DNA of 64,000 nt from Cephalotus follicularis (Eukaryota; Streptophyta; Magnoliopsida; Oxalidales; Cephalotaceae). The DNA lies in contig BDDD01000058.1 in assembly GCA_001972305.1 (NCBI GenBank), positions 820,353-884,352 on the forward strand, written 5' to 3'. Below, in pieces: positions 1 to 9,908 of the stretch (the stretch's first letter is position 1; each line of letters begins with the position of its first letter). The notes beneath the pieces are model-generated. The model made no database searches and had not been told where the DNA came from. It saw only the letters and a list, made by a program, of their open reading frames with translations. The position numbers and the translations under genes were made by a program.

Positions 1-435
1 GCTCAAACTTTTCTCCTTCCTCCGGTCAATGACATAGGCCAAATATCCCTCGCATCCCTTCTCCAGGTATCTCGATGCTCGGATAAAAGATATGATCGGT
101 GTTGAAAACCCTTTGTCTCCCTTGAACTGAAAGATCGTTCCATCGGGCAGACAGAAATCCACGGTCTTGTGGTAGCAATCCATACGGGCACGGTGCGCCG
201 ATAGCCAATCCATCCCCAATATCACATCGAAGTCACGGATAGGCAGCACGATAAGATGTGCATATAAAGGAATGTCTGCCATAGACATCTCACAACTTCT
301 ATATACCGAGTCGGTATACACAGAAGTTCCAGTCGGTGTACCCACATCAAGTGTATAAGGCAAACTGTCAGGAGTAACATCTAAGCAAGATGCAAAATAT
401 GCAGATATAAAAGAGTGTGTAGCACCAGAATCCAT
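1..435 (-). CDS. Ty3/gypsy retropepsin (protease) fragment, open to the window edge
   Basis: The minus strand is open from an ATG at 435-433 to the left edge with no stop (about 144 residues). It starts M-D-S-G-A-T-H-S-F-I-S, the catalytic D-S/T-G motif of retroviral-type aspartic proteases as found in plant gypsy Pol. About 70 residues on comes [11 protein letters not shown], the conserved second half of the fold, which is also present in element D (about 4350-4400). The family processes Gag-Pol in the cytoplasmic particle. Upstream gag is absent: the ATG directly follows LTR-like sequence at 436, so this is a rearranged remnant and the ATG is probably not a native start. The continuation into RT would lie left of the window. 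Confidence 0.8.
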   Translation of the reverse strand, partial: MDSGATHSFISAYFASCLDVTPDSLPYTLDVGTPTGTSVYTDSVYRSCEMSMADIPLYAHLIVLPIRDFDVILGMDWLSAHRARMDCYHKTVDFCLPDGTIFQFKGDKGFSTPIISFIRASRYLEKGCEGYLAYVIDRRKEKSLS

Positions 436-2396
436 CAGGGTTCAAGCACAATCACATAGCAATTCACAGAGCAACCAATGAATTCAGGCAATACAGTACA
501 ATAATCAGTAGTGATCGATTTGATCCACATCAGTCGGGTTATTTTCAAAATGTTTACAAAGTGACACATTTGAAAATAGGTATTTTCTGTAGAAAATATC
601 AGTAAACAGTTTCAGTAGTGTAAATCATTACCGGTTTGGTTGAAATTTCTTTGTTTGGTCAATACATAATTTTGTACCCAAAATATCTTATTCCAACCAC
701 ATGTATATATTTCTAAAGTGTTAAAACATTAGAAATTGTAATCGACACACAAACAGTTCACAATCAGGCAGTAAACAGTACATATGCAATGCATACATAT
801 GATCAAATGCACCCAAACAAGAATTGGGATCGTTCCGTGTCATCCGATGAAGAAATCTTCAAACAGTAGCAAAGACGTCGACGTCTTTCCCAAAGACGTC
901 GATGTCTTCCAGTCATGCGTCGAAATCTAAGCCTCAGTGTCAACTTGTTCTTCTACAGAAGGGGGCCTTAAACGACCGCGTATCATGGAAATAGCATCGA
1001 TGTCTAAATAAAAGGCGTCGATGTCTTTTTCAACAAAACCCAGGTAAGCAGCCTGAGTGTCGACGTCTTCCCAAGGACGTCGACCTCTCTCAGTCAGTGT
1101 CGAGGTAAAACATGAAAGACGTCGATATAATTAAAAAGGGATCGACGTTTTAGGGTCTGGGTCCTCAAAACGATAGCGTATTACATAAAGGAGTCGACGT
1201 TATTCTAAAAGAAGTCGACGTCATTTCCAACAGTGTCATCTTCTACCTCGCGACTTATCAAACAGTAACTTCAACAACCCACAAACATGCATTTCAACGG
1301 GTAAACATGGCAAGAAACCCACATGCAGATACTTAACACATACCTAACATGTCATGGCATCAAACCAGTAACCAAAACAGTTCAAGAATCATGCATAGAA
1401 TACACTCAAAATCATAGACTAAGCATGGATAATAACTTGAGATACAGTCATGGCTTTCCCCTACCTCTTGTCCCACGTTAGGAACAGGAAAGTCCACCCC
1501 TTTGTGTATCCAACCGGTCACAGCAACTCCCAAAGGTTCGTCCCGAAGTTGCACTAGTGGCTCCAAGCTCCAAGCTTCCAAGCTTCAAGTTCAAAAATGG
1601 TGGAAATGTTTTCTCTCCTTTAATTTATAATTTCTAACAGTCACAGTGTCTCTCTCAGGTGTATGGTTCTTTCCCAAACAGTAGCCGAAGGTAAGGGGGT
1701 GAGGGATGTCTTTTATGCACTCTTCTTTCTTTATTTTGTGTTTTACAGGCCACATGCATGTAGGGCACTCCCACCTTCTGCATGCAGTCACTGCGTTGGT
1801 TTTTCTCCCTCCTGCATGCCAGACAGTGCCCTTCCCTTCTATCCATCCAATGCATGTACACTTGTTCCATTTCTCTTGCATGCCTTGCATGTCCATCCAT
1901 ACAAGTCACACTTGCTCAAAACTTCTGTCATGCAGGTTAGGGGGTAGGGTGCATGCCCAACACGTCCCAAGTCATGCCCCAAGGCGTCTGCAAAAGCCCT
2001 ATCTCGATTCTCCCCTCGCACGTTTTTGACAGCAGAGTAACATGCATGGCATTCGCAGATAAGGCGTCGACGTCTTTCTAGAAGAAGTCGATGTCTTTAA
2101 TCAAAACCACCAAGAACGTCGATGCCTTCGTCCAGGTCGATGTGCATGTGCATGCAGTTACGTGAAACATTCTGTCAAAAAGGCGTCGACGTGTTTCATA
2201 AAGAAGTCGACGTCTTTCCTTCAAGACAGCGTCGTTTTAGCCCTTTATACATTCCTTGGACATATAACACCAAAGCTTCCTAAAGAAGGATTGGAAAACA
2301 TCATCAAATTTGGAAAATTCATCTTTTATTTAATTCCACAATTTAAGAGTACAATCACTTGTGAAATAATATTACATGGAAATCTCGGGCGTTACA
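436..2396 (-). repeat. Truncated gypsy-type LTR (LTR-X)
   Basis: On the minus strand the sequence begins TGTAACGCCCG at 2396, the same type of end as LTR-A (27099). Its far end (about 436-520: caagcacaatcacatagcaa) matches the interior of LTR-A near 15900. Both flanks are broken. At 2397 it abuts integrase-coding sequence with no polypurine tract, and at 436 it abuts protease-coding sequence. It carries GTCGAC-centred repeats near the U3 start (about 2060-2220) and in the distal part (about 870-1230), including an 18-bp perfect palindrome at 871-888. Open frames at 1591-2029 are chance frames in this non-coding LTR. Confidence 0.75.
871..1230. repeat. GTCGAC palindrome array in LTR-X ('GAC' dialect)
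   Basis: Repeated copies of a GACGTCGACGTC-like motif are spaced irregularly. The first, 871-888, is the perfect palindrome AAAGACGTCGACGTCTTT. Others lie near 893, 1060, 1076, 1112 and 1190-1215. A smaller group is at 2060-2220 in the same LTR. Confidence 0.8.
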
Positions 2397-4630
2397 CTCC
2401 GATAGGTCAAACATCTGGCTACATATTCGGCAATTTCCCGCTTCATACCACTCCACCAGTAATTCTTCTTCAGGTCATGCCACATCTTGGAACTTCCTGG
2501 GTGAACACTGTATCTCGATTTGTGAGCTTGTTGCAGTAGCACATTCTTGATACTCTCGTCATTCAGGACACATATCCTCCCCCGGAACCTCAATATGCCA
2601 TCTGTATGTACGGAGAACTCAAGGTTCTCACGAATACTCCACAAATCAGCATCACTGTACTGAGCAGTCAAAATACTCTCGAGAAGTTCCGGTTGTGCTC
2701 TCATACTTGGCACAATCACTCCTCGGGAAACCATGAACGGATTCCATCTCTGAAATTCCCCCAACAGATTCCACTGCGAAACCATAGCTCCAGCAATCAT
2801 CGCCTTGCGACTCAGTGCATCAGCCACTACATTTGCCTTTCCCGGGTGGTATTGTATATATCAGTTATAGTCATTGAAGAATTACACCCATCGCCTATGT
2901 CTCATGTTAAACTCCTTCTGGGAAAACAAATATTTCAAGCTCTTATGGTCAGTAAAGATTTCAAACTGAGCTCCATAGAGGTAGTGCCTCCATTTCTGCA
3001 AGGCAAATACTATGGCCGCCAACTCAAGATTGTGTACAGGATAGTTTTCCTCGTACGGCTTCAACTTTCTAGATGCGTATGCAATCGCCCTGCCATGTTG
3101 CATAAGAACGCATCCCAATCCTTTCCTAGAAGCATCAATGTAGACAGTAAAGCCCTTATTACCCTCAGGTAATGCAAAAATTGGAGCCGAAACCAACCGA
3201 CTCTTTAACTCTTGGAAACTCGTCTCACAAGACTCATCCCACACAAAACTGGACTTCTTCTGAGTCAACTGTGTCAGTGGTGCAGCAAGCTTCGAGAACC
3301 CCTTGATGAATCTGCGGTAATAGCAAGCCAATCCCAAGAAACTACGCACCTCTGTAACTTTTCTCGGTTGGGGCCAATCAACAATGCTCTCAATCTTCGA
3401 AGGATCCACTGACAATCCTTCACTCGACACTATGTGACCTAAGAAAGTCACATGATCCAGCCAAAATTCACACTTGCTGAATTTGGCGTACAGCTGTTCC
3501 TTCCGTAGTATCTGAAATACAATCTTCAAGTGCTACATGTGTTCCTCAACGCTCTCTGAGTAGATCAAGATGTCATCTAAGAATATCACAACCAACTGAT
3601 CAAGATACGGTTGGAACACTCTGTTCATCAGACACATAAAGGCTGCAGGAGCATTAGTCAAACCAAACTGCAATATTAGAAACTCGTAGTGCCCATATCT
3701 GGTTCGGAATGCAGTCTTCTCCACATCACCTTCTCGGATCCTCATCTGATGGTAACCTGTCCTCAGGTCAAGTTTGGAGAATACAGTTGAGCCTTGCAAT
3801 TGGTCGAACAACTCCTCAATATGTGGCAGAGGATACTTGTTCTTCACCATCACTTGATTTAGCAGCCTGTAGTCAATGCATAGACGCATTGATCCATCCT
3901 TCTTCTTCACAAATAGAACCGGTACTCCCCATGGTGATACACTCGATCTGATAAAACCCTTGTCAAGATAATCCTGCAATTGAACTTTTAACTCCATCAG
4001 TTCGGCAGGAGCCATTCGGTATGGTGCTCTGGATATCAGAGCAGTTCCAGGCAATAATTCAATGCTGAACTCTATGTCCCTCTCCGGTGGCAAAGAAGTG
4101 AGTTCATCTGGAAACACATCAGGAAAATCACATACAACAGGCACTTGATCAATACTAGGCGTACCTTTCGTATGATCAATCACATACGCCAAATAGCCTT
4201 CACATCCTTGTTTGAGATATTTCTGTGCTCGTTTATATGAAATGATTGGAGCAGTAACATTCTTCTCCCCGATAAACTTACATTCAGTCCCATCTTGCAG
4301 ATAAAATGTCATCATCTTGTTGTAACAATCAACACAAGCATGATGAGAATACAGCCAATCCATCCCCAAGATTACATCAAAATCTCGGATAGGTAACACT
4401 ATCAAATCAACGGACAATTCAATCCCAGCTACCATGATTTCACAGTCCTTCATAACAGTATCAGATAAGAGACAAGTACCCGCGGGAGTACTCACCTCCA
4501 ACACATAAGGTAGTCTAGAAGTAACACCATGTAACTTGCGAGCAAAACTAGATGCAATAAATGAATGCGTCGCACCAGGGTCAATCAACACATGAGCTAA
4601 TATGCCAGATATGGAAATAGTACCTCCCAC
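2397..4630 (-). pseudogene. Element D pol: protease, RT, RNase H, partial integrase
   Basis: Order on the minus strand: protease ([10 protein letters not shown], the usual D-S-G serine replaced by proline, about 4580), a linker with G-M-D-W-L, then RT with [19 protein letters not shown] and the catalytic F-L-D-D-I-L (about 3570). RNase H follows (V-Y-I-D-A-S, F-T-D-H-K-S-L) and then the zinc-binding N-terminus of integrase ([15 protein letters not shown]). An in-frame TAG at 3533-3535 separates RT from the connection domain in one continuous frame. Further stops occur just below 2882 (W-V-stop-F-F-N-D-Y). Integrase ends at 2397 before the catalytic core. The protein would have copied element RNA into cDNA; this copy cannot. 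Confidence 0.85.
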
Positions 4631-4639
4631 AACAGTAAT

Positions 4640-5845
4640 AGATTCTGGTACATCATCTTTAGATCAGGTATAGACCCTACCTTTTACAATCCCCTTTCCG
4701 GTGTCTCTCCGCTGTTGAGCCGCTGCAACACTACCACTAGCACCAGCACTCCCCTGTTGGCTGCGTGCATGATCCCTCATCATCGGGCATTTACTCAGCA
4801 TGTGATCTTGCGAGCCACACCTCAAGCACTTTCCCATCTTCTTCCAGCATTCAGTCTCATCATGGTTCTGACGACCACAAAAAGTACATCCACTAGCATT
4901 CTGTTCACTGTTTCGGCCAGGTGTCCTTGACCGTGTGCGTCGAGAACCTCCTTGCCCCCTGTTGTTAGACTTGGTTGACTTAGGAGGATTATTACTTCCC
5001 TACCCTTGTGACTGTACGGCCCTCAATTGATTAGTACGAGTCCATTATGCTCTTCTCTCATTGGCATCTTCTTCAAGAATCATCTCCCTCTCAGCAACTT
5101 CAACAAAAGAGGTCAGCTGCAACATCAACAACTTGGATCTGATATCTGGTCGAAGGCCTTTCAGGAACCTCCGGATCATCCGTGACTCTCCCTCCACAAG
5201 ATAAGGCGTGTGTCCAGCCAGCTCCACAAATCTCGTCTGGTACTGAGCTACCATCATGTCTCTTTGACGTAACTCCATCAACTCTGTCTCCCATCTGTCA
5301 CGCTCTATCTGCAGTACATAAGCATCCAGAAACTCTGACTGGAATCTATCCCAAGTTCTGTCAAGTCTACGGGCTTCCCATTTTTCTTCAGTTCTCTCCC
5401 ACCAGTAAGTCGCCTCGCCCCATAGGCAGTACACAACAAAACTGAGTTTCTACTCATCAGTACATTCTAGAGCAGCAAATATCTTTTCCAAGTCTCTGAT
5501 CCACCGTTTAGCTACGGTAGCATTCAACTCGCCATTAAAGATCGGAGGATTCTATCGCATGAAACGCTCCAGATCTCGGCCAACTCCACCTGCATGACAA
5601 GCATCTGGTGCTGGCTGATATGCCCGGTTAACCTCGTACATTTGCCAGATCTGTTCCATGTTTGCTGCATTCGCTTGCATCTGCTATCGGAAAAGATCAG
5701 CCAGGTTGTCAAAATTACTCCTCTCATCATGGACTGGAGGAACATTCACTCCTTCATTCATTTGCGGAACATTTTCAGGTACTGGCGGAGCATTGAATCC
5801 TTCGTCGGCTCTACGCCTTCCTCGTGTACCTCTTCTTAGATCCAT
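4640..5845 (-). pseudogene. Element D gag (capsid and nucleocapsid)
   Basis: The start is taken at the M-D-L-R-R-G-T-R methionine (5845). The capsid part contains W-G-E-A-T-Y-W-W-E and R-R-F-L-K-G-L-R-P-D, typical of the plant retrotransposon gag domain. Two nucleocapsid knuckles follow near 4790-4890: C-T-F-C-G-R-Q-N-H-D-E-T-E-C and C-L-R-C-G-S-Q-D-H-M-L-S-K-C, both intact C-x2-C-x4-H-x4-C. In-frame stops interrupt the coding frame just below 5684, near 5555, near 5450 and near 5045. Gag packages the element RNA in family members. Confidence 0.8.
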
Positions 5846-5936
5846 TTTGTTTCCTATATGGAATGACAAAAATCATTAGGAAACATTTCACTCAAATTTT
5901 AGAGAAACTTATCCCAGATTAGCATATATGGAATAT

Positions 5937-5948
5937 GCTCTGATACCA
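5937..5948 (-). other. Primer binding site of element D (tRNA-iMet)
   Basis: The minus strand reads TGGTATCAGAGC three bases inside the 5' LTR, complementary to the 3' end of plant initiator tRNA-Met. Confidence 0.9.
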
Positions 5949-5951
5949 TGC

Positions 5952-6667
5952 TGTCACACCCCGTTATTCGGTTCCATACCATTAAGACAAGCATATATGG
6001 TGATATCAGTATTAAACATACATTCCAGCATTTCATTCAACAATATAAAAACAATATGCGTAAGCAGTCATTAAGCCGGAATGTAAATATAAGTCATCCG
6101 CACGCATCCCATACTACGTGCGGGTACAAGTCAAATATTATCCTTAACATAAGGAAATACAACATAAACGAGGTATGAACCGTTCATTTCATTACAATAC
6201 AACATAAGAACAACAACCTTAAGATGATAAAAGAAGCTCTCCCAGCTTCAACAGGAGCTCCAACGTCTTCGCTCTGGCAGTCCCTAACGCGTATGACACC
6301 TGCCCCTTCATGCAATACCCATTGATTCAGTCTAACAGGCATGCACAGACACCTGTTCTGTACCATTCCAGTCGACTGGATGCATTGGCCAGTTGACTGT
6401 CCACAACACGCATCAGGCAGTCGACTGCTCCCCTGTGACAGTCGGCTGCCCCTTCATAAACCAGGCAGTCGACTTTCCCCCCTGTGGTAGTCGGCTGTCA
6501 AGGTCGTTTTAGGGTTTCCTTAAGCTTGATTTTCACCAAATTGCATCTATATTCATCCCAAGCAATTACCAATCACAAATTATAATAATTGGACATTAAA
6601 TTCAAATGAGTGCACATTAAATTAATCATCATTACAATGTACACGAATTGAATTTGCGGTTATTACA
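5952..6667 (-). repeat. 5' LTR of gypsy element D (716 bp)
   Basis: Plus-strand ends are TGTCACACCCCG (5952) and GGTTATTACA (6667), so the minus strand runs TGTAATAACC...GGGGTGTGACA with TG/CA ends. It is much shorter than the roughly 2.5-kb LTRs of A and B. It carries its own GTCGAC palindromes around 6365-6505, including TCCAGTCGACTGGA at 6367-6380 and several GGCAGTCGACT and AGTCGGCTG variants. The copia gag frame runs about 36 nt into this LTR by chance. Confidence 0.75.
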
Positions 6668-8134
6668 ATAAACTTTTTCAATTTTATCTTTTTCGATCTT
6701 TTCCTTTATTTCAAAGAAGTTTTGATAAAGCTTAACATTGTTCATTTCCTCATATCCTAAGCCGACTTTATCAAAAACGCATCTTTGCATCCCTAAAAGA
6801 TTTTCTAATCTTTCACTGCTATTAGAAAACTTTGAGAAAGTTTTCTTTAAAGCATTTATCTCAATTTTGAGATTTTTATTTTCTTTTTCTAAAAAACCTA
6901 TTTCATTTTCTAAAAAATCCATTTCAATTTCTTTAGAATTATCTTCATTAGTTAGAGTAATCATTTTTAATTGATTATTTTCATTTGTTAAATTTTTAAC
7001 CTTTTTCTTTAAGAAAGCAATAATATAACAATATTTTTCTACTCTAATCACAAGTTCATCGTAGCTTACCTCAACATTGCCTTCTTCTTCTTCCTCAATG
7101 GCCATCAACACCGATTGAGCAACTTCTTCATGTGAATCTTCATGGGAGCTTGACTCATCACTATCATCCCACGTAGCAAGCATTGCTTTCTTTTTCTTCA
7201 AATGCTCCTTCTTTTCAAGTCTCGAGCACTCACTTTTGTAATGCCCGGGTTTGTTGCATTCGAAACAAATGATTTCCTCATGCTTACTTGTCTCTCCCTT
7301 TTGATGATTTTTCTTGATTGGTTTGCCTCCAAATTGCTTCTTGCTTGCAAGGAACCTCTTGAAATTTCTCGTGATTAGAGAAATCTCTTCATCACTATCA
7401 TATTCAAATTCTTCAATTGTAGATGACTTCAAGGCTACAACCTTTGTCTTCCTTTTCTCCTTTTCTTCATCATCATCCTTCTTCAACATAGATAGCTCAT
7501 GGGTCATTAGAGACCCTAGAAGATCCTCCAAAGGAAGGGTGTTGAGGTCTTTTACTTCCTCAATTTCTATCACTTTAGGCATCCACATCCTTGGTAGACA
7601 ACTGAGAATCTTCCTTACCATTTCACTATTAGAATAGACTTTATCCAAAGCTTGCAAGACATTTATAATATTAGTAAATCTAGTGAACATGGATTTAATG
7701 TCTTCATTTTCGTTCATGGTAAACATTTCATAGTCATGAACTAGCATACTAATTTTTGCTTCTTTGACTTGATTGTTACCTTCATAGGTAACCTCAAGTC
7801 TATCCCACATATCCTTAGCCGAAATGCAAGACGAAACTCTATTGAAATTAGTAGAATTGATAGCACAAATTATGATGTGTTTTGCTTTAGTGTTCATTTG
7901 AACTCTCTTCCTATCTTCATCGTTATAACTACTTCTAGGTTTTGAAATGATTTCACCATTTTCATTTCTTATAGTGGGCAAGTTTGGACCGTCAACAATG
8001 AGGTCCCACAAATTATAATCTAAGGATTGAATGAAGATGGTCATCTTAGCCTTCCAATGGATATAGTTGTTGCCATAAAAAAATGGTGGCTTAGAAATGT
8101 TTTGGCTCTCTCCGGAGTTCAAGTTCATTGCCAT
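6668..8134 (-). CDS. SIRE-2 gag, long open frame
   Basis: An uninterrupted frame begins M-A-M-N-L-N-S-G-E-S (8134) and has about 488 element-encoded residues before it crosses into the D LTR. It has the plant copia gag domain (K-P-P-F-F-Y-G-N-N-Y-I-H-W-K near residue 16, D-M-W-D-R-L-E-V-T-Y-E-G near residue 108, S-M-F-T-R-F). An intact CCHC knuckle, C-F-E-C-N-K-P-G-H-Y-K-S-E-C, lies near residue 290. A glutamate/lysine-rich coiled-coil tail follows. It starts 59 bases from the LTR end, as expected for gag. It is better preserved than the SIRE-1 copy, which has three early stops and a broken knuckle. Family role: RNA-binding capsid protein. Confidence 0.85.
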
Positions 8135-8180
8135 CGCAGATCTTTAAGACTCTAACAATTAAGAATTATAAGTCTACCTT

Positions 8181-8190
8181 TCTGATACCA
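8181..8190 (-). other. Primer binding site of SIRE-2
   Basis: The minus strand reads TGGTATCAGA two bases inside the LTR, matching the tRNA-iMet primer site. Confidence 0.85.
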
Positions 8191-8192
8191 AT

Positions 8193-9422
8193 TGAAATAC
8201 TACAAGAGGGGGGGTGAATTGTAGTGTGAATGAACTTTTTTGGATTAAACTATAAAATTAACACAAAGAATGAAAAGACTATCAATAAAAATATAAGTAA
8301 AGAGAGAGTAAGAGAGTGCAAACACGGATTTATAGTGGTTCGGCCAAACTCTTGGCTACGTTCACTTTTCCCGAGGACCTTCTTAAGTTTTCACTAGTCT
8401 CCGAATATCTTTTCAGGTACTATTCGGTGCACCTTTACAATATCTTGTAGTTGAACTCAACTACAAACACTTCTCACTTAAGGGTTCACTCCCCTTTATG
8501 ATCAAACTAAACAAAGAGTGTTTGGTGTTTTGTGTAACCTCTCTAAGGTTGGAATTTGACTTAATTTGTTCACTTACAACAACTTAGAATTTTCTCACAA
8601 GATAACAATAAAAATCTTGAAAGAAGCTTTGATCTGAGTAGAGCAGATTTTCTTTGTGATTGGATGTTGTATTTCTTGTTCTTGTAATTGATTCTACTTC
8701 TTGAATGTTGTTGCATCCTCTTATTTATAGATTTCTTTAGTTTATAACCGTTGAAGAGGTAATAGAGTCGTTGGAGTTGTATTGGGAAATGTTGCATTAA
8801 AAACGGCGTTGAAAAAGTTGTCCACGATTGCTTTTCCGCGCACAAAGCGTCGACGGATTCAATCTAAGCGTCGACGCTTAGATGTGACCATTGTGCATTA
8901 AATTTGAATTTGTCTGCTTAACCACTGATGCTTTGAATTTGATGTTGACGATTTGGATAAAAGCGCTGACGGTTTCTTCAAAGTGTCGCCACTTCAAGTC
9001 CATCAAATGATTTTATTCATCTCTGTACTAAACCGCTGACATGCTTCCCTTAAGTGGTGGCGTATTGGTCTTAAGCTCTGGCGGTTCTCTGTGACCGTCG
9101 ATGCTTTGAACATTATAATTTTTATTTTGAGTGCTCAACTGACTCTGTACTAAACCGCTGACGCTTGCATTATGACCGTCGATGGTTTGTCCAATTTCAC
9201 TTTAGTCTTGAACGCTCAACTATTGACGCTTTTCATACCTCCTCGTCGGTTTACCTAAGCGCTGATGGTTGCACTATGACCGTTGATGCTTTGCCCTGTT
9301 TGTTCAATAAATAAGGCTTCTTTGTTTTGTTTTGCAATGTCAACTTTTCTTGCACAAAAAGAATCAATGTCAGATGCAAATATGTTATCATCAAAATTTG
9401 GATTGATACATAAATGTCAACA
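8193..9422 (-). repeat. 5' LTR of SIRE-2 (1230 bp)
   Basis: The minus strand starts TGTTGACATTTATG (9422), the same start as the SIRE-1 3' LTR (56574), and ends TGTAGTATTTCA (8193). It holds a run of GTCGAC-type repeats at about 8846-9290. One of these, at 8862-8883, is a perfect 22-bp palindrome with centre AAGCGTCGACGCTT. Confidence 0.85.
8846..9290. repeat. GTCGAC palindrome array in SIRE-2 LTR ('AAGC' dialect)
   Basis: Degenerate copies of AAGCGTCGACGCTT recur every 20-60 bp. The best is the 22-bp perfect palindrome at 8862-8883. Others are decayed to forms such as AAAGCGCTGACGG and ACCGTCGATGC. Confidence 0.8.
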
Positions 9423-9908
9423 TTAAAGATCAGAGAGAAAATTAATTAGGGTTTATTCTTCATTAAAATTACTAATGAGATTAGTTGTTATCGTTAATTG
9501 GTTTAAGGATGACATGAGTCATGCTATTCCTATTGTGTTTAAGTCTTTAACCAAAGTAGGAATAGTGGTATGCTCATGTCCAAACAAAGTCTTAGAGAGG
9601 CTTAGTATAAATATGGGAGAAGGATTTCTTTACTAGAAGTCGGTAACAAGTATCTTCTAAGTAACAAAATATCTCAAGTGTTCATATATTTTTGAGAAAC
9701 AAAACAAAAAGAAAACTAGCACTCTCCCCCTTGTTTTGGCCAAAATTTTCACTCCCCCTTTCTCTTTGGATCTTTAACTTTCATACTTGGTTGTTAGAGA
9801 TGACATCCTCTTTGTCACTCTAAAACCTTGAAGTGGATAGGTATTGAAAAGAAAGGAGGAGTCGTAACATAGCCTGCCATTTCTAAGTAAACTTTATGAC
9901 ACTTGATT
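9423..9908. other. Unclassified spacer, left half
   Basis: AT-rich sequence between SIRE-2 and element B with no coding signal. TATAAATATGGG near 9608-9620 resembles a TATA box. Two CCCCCTT-type tracts at about 9725-9762 resemble polypurine tracts on the minus strand. It continues at 31580 once element B is removed. Confidence 0.5.
9904..9908. other. Target site duplication of element B, left copy (TGATT)
   Basis: TGATT lies directly before the LTR and is repeated exactly at 31580-31584 after the 3' LTR. Confidence 0.9.

Larger units (their letters stand above)
2397..6667 (-). mobile_element. Gypsy element D (5' LTR plus truncated gag-pol)
   Basis: A minus-strand Ty3/gypsy element. From right to left it has a 5' LTR (5952-6667), a tRNA-iMet primer binding site (5937-5948), gag with two CCHC knuckles, then protease, RT, RNase H and the start of integrase. 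It is cut off at 2396/2397 by LTR-X, so the rest of integrase, the polypurine tract and the 3' LTR are missing. Its right boundary interrupts the gag gene of copia element SIRE-2. Numerous stops make it non-autonomous. Confidence 0.8.
6668..9422 (-). mobile_element. Copia element SIRE-2 (5' LTR and gag remain)
   Basis: A minus-strand SIRE/Maximus-type Ty1/copia element. It has a 5' LTR at 8193-9422, a primer binding site at 8181-8190 and a nearly full gag. Everything downstream of gag is gone, cut off at 6667/6668 by gypsy element D. Gag and LTR are close relatives of those of SIRE-1 at 32871-57763. Confidence 0.8.

Noticed and set aside
1591..2029. Frames of 84-107 residues on both strands
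   Set aside because: They lie in the pyrimidine-rich part of LTR-X; corresponding chance frames occur at the same place in LTR-A (17025-17435, 26541-26843).
5594..5879. Plus-strand frames opposite element D gag
   Set aside because: They are antisense shadows of the gag coding frame, which has recognisable domain motifs.
8846..9290. CRISPR-like regularly spaced palindromic repeats
   Set aside because: Spacing and repeat sequence are irregular, there are no cas genes, and the DNA is plant nuclear retrotransposon LTR.
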